A stretch of 64,000 nt of DNA from assembly GCA_014843695.1 (NCBI GenBank), contig CM026390.1, positions 60,230,598-60,294,597 of the forward strand. The letters run 5' to 3'. Made by a program: the position numbers and the translations under genes. The stretch comes from Archivesica marissinica (taxonomy: Eukaryota > Mollusca > Bivalvia > Venerida > Vesicomyidae). Positions within the stretch are counted from its first letter, which is position 1; each line of letters opens with the position of its first letter. Below the pieces are notes generated by a model that worked only from the letters and a program-made list of their open reading frames with translations, made no database searches and was not told where the DNA came from. This document shows, in pieces, positions 57,301 through 64,000 of this stretch.

Positions 57301-60300
57301 GCTATATGTAGCAATCCCAGATAGTCAAACCTCCGCCACGATGCTATATGTAGTAATACCAGATAGCAAACCTCCGCCATGGTGCTATATGTAGTAATCC
57401 CAGATAGCAAACCTCCGCCACGCTGCTATATGTAATAATTGTATATGTCAAAACTCCGCCACGCTGCTATATGTAGCAATCCCAGATAGCAAACCTCCGC
57501 CACGCTGCTATATGTAGTAATCGTATATGTCAAACCTCCGCCACGATGCTATATGTAGTAATCCCAGATAGCAAACCTCCGCCACGCTGCTATATGTAGT
57601 AATCGGATATGTCAAACCTCCGCCACGATGCTATATCTAGTAATCCCAGATAGCAAACCTCCGCCCCGCTGCTATATGTAGCAACCCAGATAGCAAACCT
57701 CCGTCACGCTGCTATATGTAGCAATCCCAAATAGCAAACCTCCGTCACGCTGCTATATGTAGCAATCTCAGATAGCAAACCTCCGTCACGCTGCTATTTG
57801 TAGCAATCTCAGATAGCAAACCTTCGTCACGCTGCTATATGTAGCAATCTCAGATAGCAAACCTCCGCCACGATGCTATATGTAGCAATCTCAGATAGCA
57901 AACCTCGATCACGCTGCTATATGCAGTAATCGGATATGTCAAACCTCCGCCACGCTGCTATATGCAGTAATCGTATATGTCAAACCTCCGCCACGCTGTT
58001 ATATGTAGCAATCCCAGATAGCAAACCTCCGTCACGCTGCTATATGCAGCAATCTCAGATAGCAAACCTCCGTCACGCTGCTATATGTAGCAATCTCAGA
58101 TAGCAAACCTCCGCCACGATGCTATATGTAGCAATCTCAGATAGCAAACCTCCATCACGCTGCTATATGCAGTAATCGTATATGTCAAACCTCCGCCACG
58201 CTGCTATATGTAGTAATCGGATATGTCAAACCTCCGCCACGCTGCTATATGTAGTAATCGTATATGTCAAACCTCCGCCACGCTGCTATATGTAGCAATC
58301 CCAGATAGCAAACCTCCGTCCCGCTGCTATTAGTAGCAATCCCAGATAGCAAACCTCCGTCACGCTGCTATATGTAGCAATTCCAGATAGCAAACCTCCG
58401 TCACGCTGCTATATGTAGCAATCTCAGATAGCAAACCTCCGTCACGTTGCTATATGTAGCAATCTCAGATAGCAAACCTCCGTCCCGCTGCTATATGTAG
58501 CAATCTCAGATAGCAACCTCCGTCACGCTGCTATATGTAGCAATCTCAGATAGCAAACCTCCGTCATGCTGCTATATGTAGCAATCTCAGATAGCAAATC
58601 CTCGTCACGCTGCAATATGTAGCAATCTCAGAAAGCAAACCTCCGCCACGTTGCTATATGTAGCAATCTCATATAGCAAACCTCCGTCACGCTGCTATAT
58701 GTAGCAATCTCAGTTAGCAAACCTCCACCACGTTGCTATATGTAGCAACCTCAGATAGCAAACCTCCGTCACGCTGCTATATGTAGCAATCTCAGATGAC
58801 AAACCTCCGTCACGCTGCTATATGTAGCAATCACAGATAGCAAACCTCCGTCACGCTGCTATATGTAACAATTCTAGATAGCAAACCTCCGTCACGCTTC
58901 TATATGTAACAATTCCAGATAGAAAACCTCCGTCACGCTGCTATATGTAACAATTCCAGATAACAAACCTCCGTCACGCTGCTATATGTAGTAATCCCAG
59001 ATAGCAAACCTCCGTCACGATGCTATATGTAGTAATCGGATATGTCAAACCTCCGCCACGCTGCTATATGTAGTAATCGGATATGTCAAACCTCCGCCAC
59101 GCTGCTATATGCAGTAATCGGATATGTCAAACCTCCGCCACGCTGCTATAGGTAGTAATCGGATATGTCAAACCTCCGCTACGCTGCTATATGTAGTAAT
59201 CGTATATGTCAAACCTCTGCCTCGCTGCTATATGTAGCAATCGGATATGTCAAACCTCCGCCACGCTGCTATATGTAGTAATCGGATATGTCAAACCTCC
59301 GCCTCGCTGCTATATGTAGCAATCGGATATGTCAAACCTCCGCCACGCTGCTATATGTAGTAATCGTATATGTCAAACCTCCGCCTCGCTGCTATATGTA
59401 GCAATCGGATATGTCAAACCTCCGCCACGCTGCTATATTTAGTAATCGGATATGTCAAACCTCCGCCACGCTGCTATATGTAGTAATTGGATATGTCAAA
59501 CCTCCGCCACACTGCTATATGTAGTAATCGTATATGTCAAACCTCCGCCACGATGCTATATGTAGTAATCGTATATGTCAAACCTCCGCCACGCTGCTAT
59601 ATGTAGTAATCGGATATGTCAAACCTCCGCCACGCTGCTATATGTAGTAATCGTATATGTCAAACCTCCGCCACGCTGCTATATGTAATAATCGTATATG
59701 TCAAACCTCCGCCACGCTGCTATATCTAGTAATCCCAGATAGCAAACCTCCGTCACGCTGCTATATGTAGCAATCTCAGATAGCAAACCTCCGTCACGCT
59801 GCTATATGTAGCAATCTCAGATAGCAAACCTCCGTCACGTTGCTATATGTAGCAATCTCAGATAGCAAACCTCCGTCCCGCTGCTATATGTAGCAATCTC
59901 AGATAGCAACCTCCGTCACGCTGCTATATGTAGCAATCTCAGATAGCAAACCTCCGTCATGCTGCTATATGTAGCAATCTCAGATAGCAAATCCTCGTCA
60001 CGCTGCCATATGTAGCAATCTCAGAAAGCAAACCTCCGCCACGTTGCTATATGTAGCAATCTCATATAGCAAACCTCCGTCACGCTGCTATAGGTAGCAA
60101 TCTCAGTTAGCAAACCTCCACCACGTTGCTATATGTAGCAACCTCAGATAGCAAACCTCCGTCACGCTGCTATATGTAGCAATCTCAGATGACAAACCTC
60201 CGTCACGCTGCTATATGTAGCAATCACAAATAGCAAACCTCCGTCACGCTGCTATATGTAACAATTCTAGATAGCAAACCTCCGTCACGCTGCTATATGT

Positions 60301-63300
60301 AACAATTCCAGATAGCAAACCTCCGTCACGCTGCTATATGTAGCAATTCCAGATAGAAAACCTCCGTCACGCTGCTATATGTAACAATTCCAGATAACAA
60401 ACCTCCGTCACGCTGCTATATGTAGTAATCCCAGATAGCAAACCTCCGTCACGATGCTATATGTAGTAATCGTATATGTCAAACCTCCGCCAGGCTTCTA
60501 TATGCAGTGATCGGATATTTTAAACCTCCGCCACGATGCTATATGTAGTAATCGGATATCTCAAACATCCGCCTCGCTGCTATATGTAGCAATCGGATAT
60601 GTCAAACCTCCGCCACGCTGCTATATGTAGTAATCGGATATGTCAAATCTCCGCCACGCTGCTATATGTAGTAGTCGTATATGTCAAACCTCCGCCTCGC
60701 TGCTATATGTAGCAATCGGATATGTCAAACCTCCGCCACGCTGCTATATTTAGTAATCGGATATGTCAAACCTCCGCCACGCTGCTATATGTAGTAATTG
60801 GATATGTCAAATCTCCGCCACACTGCTATATGTAGTAATCGTATATGTCAAACCTCCGCCACGATGCTATATGTAGTAATCGTATATGTCAAACCTCCGC
60901 CACGCTGCTATATGTAGTAATCGGGTATGTCAAACCTCCGCCTCGCTGCTATATGTAATAATCGTATATGTCAAACCTCCGCCACGGTGCAATATCTAGT
61001 AATCCCAGATAGCAAACCTCCGCCACGGTGCTATATGTAGTAATCCCAGATAGCAAACCTCCGCCACGCTGCTATATGTAGTAATCGTATATGTCAAACC
61101 TCCGCCACGCTGCTATATGTAGTAATCGGATATGTCAAACCTCCGCCACCCTTGCTATATGTAGTAATCGTATATGTCAAACCTCCGCCACGCTGCTATA
61201 TGTAGTAATCGTATATGTCAAACCTCCGCAACGCTGCTATATGTAGTAATTGTATATGTCAAACCTCCGCCACGCTGTTATATGTAGCAATCCCAGATAG
61301 CAAACCTCCGCCACGCTGCTATATGTAGTAATCGTATATGTCAAACCTCCGCCACGATGCTATATCTAGTAATCCCAGATAGCAAACCTCCGCCCCGCTG
61401 CTATATGTAGCAATCCAGATAGCAAACCTCCGTCACGCTGCTATATGTAGCAATCCCCGAGAGCAAACCTCCGTCACGCTGCTATATGTAGCAATCTCAG
61501 ATAGCAAACCTCCGTCACGCTGCTATATGTAGCAATCTCAGATAGCAAACCTCCGTCACGCTGCTATATGTAGCAATCTCAGATAGCAAACCTCCGTCAC
61601 GCTGCTATATGTAGCAATCTCAGATAGCAACCTCCGTCACGCTGCTATATGTAGCAATCTCAGATAGCAAACCTCCGTCACGCTGCTATATGTAGCAATC
61701 TCAGATAGCAAACCTCCGCCACGTTGCTATATGTAGCAATCTCATACAGAAAACCTCCGTCACGCTGCTATATGTAGCAATCTCAGATAGCAAACCTCCG
61801 TCACGCTGCTATTTGTAGCAATCTCAGATAGCAAACCTCCGTCACGCTGCTATATGTAGCAATCTCAGATAGCAAACCTCCGTCACGCTGCTATATGTAG
61901 CAATCTCAGATAGCAAAACCTCCGTCACGCTGCTATATGTAGCAATCTCAGATAGCAAACCTCCGTCTCGCTGCTATATGTAGTAATCGTATATGTCAAA
62001 CCTCCGCCACGATGCTATATGTAGTATTCGGATATGTCAAACCTCCGCCATGCTGCTATATGTAGTAATCGTATATGTCAAACCTCCGCTACGCTGCTAT
62101 ATGCAGTAATCGTATATGTCATACCTCCACCACGTTGCTATATGTAGTAATCGGATATGTCAAACCTCCGCCACGCTGCTATATGTAGTAATCAGATATG
62201 TCAAACCTCCCCCACGATGCTATATGTAGTAATCGGATATGTCAAACCTCCGCTACGCTGCTATATGTAGCAATCCCAGATAGCAAACCTCCGTCACGCT
62301 GCTATATGTAGCAATCTCAGATAGCAAACCTCCGTCACGTTGCTATATGTAGCAATTCCAGATAGCAAACCTCCGTCACGCTGCTATATGCAGCAATCTC
62401 AGATAGCAAATCTCCGTCACGCTGCTATATGTAGCAATCTCAGATAGCAAACCTCCGCCACGATGCTATATGTAGCAATCTCAGATAGCAAACCTCCATC
62501 ACGCTGCTATATGCAGTAATCGGATATGTCAAACCTCCGCCACGCTGCTATATGCAGTAATCGTATATGTCAAACCTCCGCCACGCTGTTATATGTAGCA
62601 ATCCCAGATAGCAAACCTCCGTCACGCTGCTATATGAAGCAATTCCAGATAGCAAACCTCCGTCACGCTGCTATATGCTGCAATCTCAGATAGCAAACCT
62701 CCGTCACGCTGCTATATGTAGCAATCTCAGATAGCAAACCTCCGCCACGATGCTATATGTAGCAATCTCAGATAGCAAACCTCCATCACGCTGCTATGTG
62801 CAGTAATCGGATATGTCAAACCTCCGCCACGCTGCTATATGCAGTAATCGTATATGTCAAGCCTCCGCCACGATGCTATATGTAGTAATCGGATATGTCA
62901 AACCTCCGCCACGCTGCTATATGTAGTAATCGGATATGTCAAACCTCCGCCACGATGCTATATGTAGTAATCGTATATGTCAAACCTCCACCACGATGCT
63001 ATTCGTAGTAATCGTATATGTCAAACCTCCGCCACGATGCTATATGTAGTAATCCCAGATAGCAAACCTCCGCCACGATGCTATATGCAGTAATCGTATA
63101 TGTCAAACCTCCGCCACGCTGCTATATGTAGTAATCGTATATGTCAAACCTCCGCCACGATGCTATATGTAGTAATCGTATATGTCAAGCCTCCGCCACG
63201 ATGCTATATGTAGTAATCGTATATGTCAAACCTCCACCACGCTGCTATATGTAGTATTCGGATATGTCAAACCTCCGCCACGCTGCTATATGTAGTAATC

Positions 63301-64000
63301 GTATATGTCAAACCTCCGCCACGCTGCTATATGCAGTAATCGTATATGTCAAACCTCCACCACGCTGCTATATGTAGTAATCGGATATGTCAAACCTCCG
63401 CCACGATGCTATATGTAGTAATCGGGTATGTCCAACCTCCGCCACGCTGCTATATGTAGTAATCGGATATGTCAAACCTCCGCCACGCTGCTATATGTAG
63501 CAATCGCAGATAGCAAACCTCCGTCACGCTGCTATATGTAGCAATCCCAGATAGCAAACCTCCGTCACGCTGCTATATGTAGTAATCGGATATGTCAAAC
63601 CTCCGCCACGCTGCTATATGTAGTAATCGTATATGTCAAACCTCCGCCACGCTGCTATATGTAGCAATCCCAGGTAGCAAACCTCCGTCCCGCTGCTATA
63701 TGTAGCAATCTCAGATAGCAAATCTCTGTCACGCTGCTATATGTAGCAATCTAGATAGCAAACCTCCGCCACGCTGCTATATGTAGCAATCCCATAGCAA
63801 CCTCCGTCACGCTGCTATATGTAGCAATCTCAGATAGCAAACCTCCGTCACGCTGCTATATGTAGCAATCTCAGATAGCACCTCCGTCACGCTGCTATAT
63901 GTAGCAATCTCAGATAGCAAACCTCCGTCACGCTGCTATATGTAGCAATCTCAGATAGCAACCTCGTCACGCTGCTATATGTAGCAATCTCAGATAGCAA
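51337..64000. repeat. 41-bp satellite array, extends past the window
   Basis: About 309 units of 41 bp (for example GCTGCT at 61519 and 61560). Two subfamilies: type A with TCGTATATGTCAAACCTCCG and GCCACG, and type B with TCTCAGATAGCAAACCTCCG and GTCACG. Type A alone fills 51337 to about 56570; then A and B alternate in blocks to the end. Each unit has a GCTATATGTAGC hairpin. Longer repeats of about 988 bp and 1393 bp are visible. Short frames here are repeat by-products. Confidence 0.97.

Overview
This window looks like non-genic, repeat-saturated DNA from a metazoan, most plausibly a bivalve mollusc. Support for that: AT-rich unique spacers, five tRNA-derived SINE families whose central and 3' modules resemble those widespread in molluscs (for example a tail of the GACGTTAA...CCCAACAAACAAAC kind and a core of the GACGTTAAACCGAGGTC type), TTAA-flanked palindromic MITEs, LINE fragments, and long minisatellite arrays. 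The species cannot be decided from the sequence. I find no intact host gene, no bacterial-type operon and no functional tRNA or rRNA gene. Two runs of exactly 1000 N (21069-22068 and 36465-37464) are scaffolding placeholders.

Satellites dominate. In order they are: a 48/49-bp array (1-2305); a 52-bp array with decayed flanks (about 3430-6560); 65 bp (8345-8818); 34 bp with a 340-bp higher-order period (12557-13450); (TG)n (16694-16744); a GACA-gap-GACC tetranucleotide block (20596-23116); 36 bp (27872-28087); 44 bp (28907-29776); 35 bp (43953-44668); 28 bp (48142-49946); 58 bp x 3 (51002-51175); and a 41-bp array that fills 51337-64000 and runs off the window.

Between the arrays lies a graveyard of short non-autonomous elements. 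I use these labels. S1: tRNA-Thr(GGT)-like head, long core, and a 3' hairpin tail CGTCGCT...AGCGACG; about 19 copies or fragments. S2: class-II tRNA (Ser/Leu)-like head. S3: Leu(CAG)-like head. S4: tRNA-Glu-like head. S5: degenerate tRNA-like head with a (CAAA)n tail. S3 and S4 share the same 3' tail, and S1 and some S2 copies share another, which points to tail exchange or common LINE partners. Several copies have clear target-site duplications (TSDs). MITE families: M1 (piggyBac-like, TTAA), M2 (TA target site, TIR CAGTCAAACCTG), M3 (TIR CTAGAGGACATAG), M4 (dispersed, about 235-260 bp) and M5 (pogo/Tigger-like, with a CENP-B-box match). LINE remains are an RTE-like C-terminus at 24530-25050 and an internally deleted reverse-transcriptase ORF at 34712-35472.

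From 37465 to 43765 there is a direct 2.55-kb duplication abutting the second gap, and the second copy is bracketed by long diverged inverted repeats. This is either a large inverted-repeat element or partly an assembly duplication.

The only hint of host coding sequence is a short exon-like frame with a good splice acceptor at 47881-48003 on the minus strand, broken by an S3 insertion. The most interesting signals are evolutionary: a MITE terminus amplified into a minisatellite, SINE modules swapped between families, a chimeric S1/S3 head, and a tetranucleotide array that seems to grow out of an S1 SINE.
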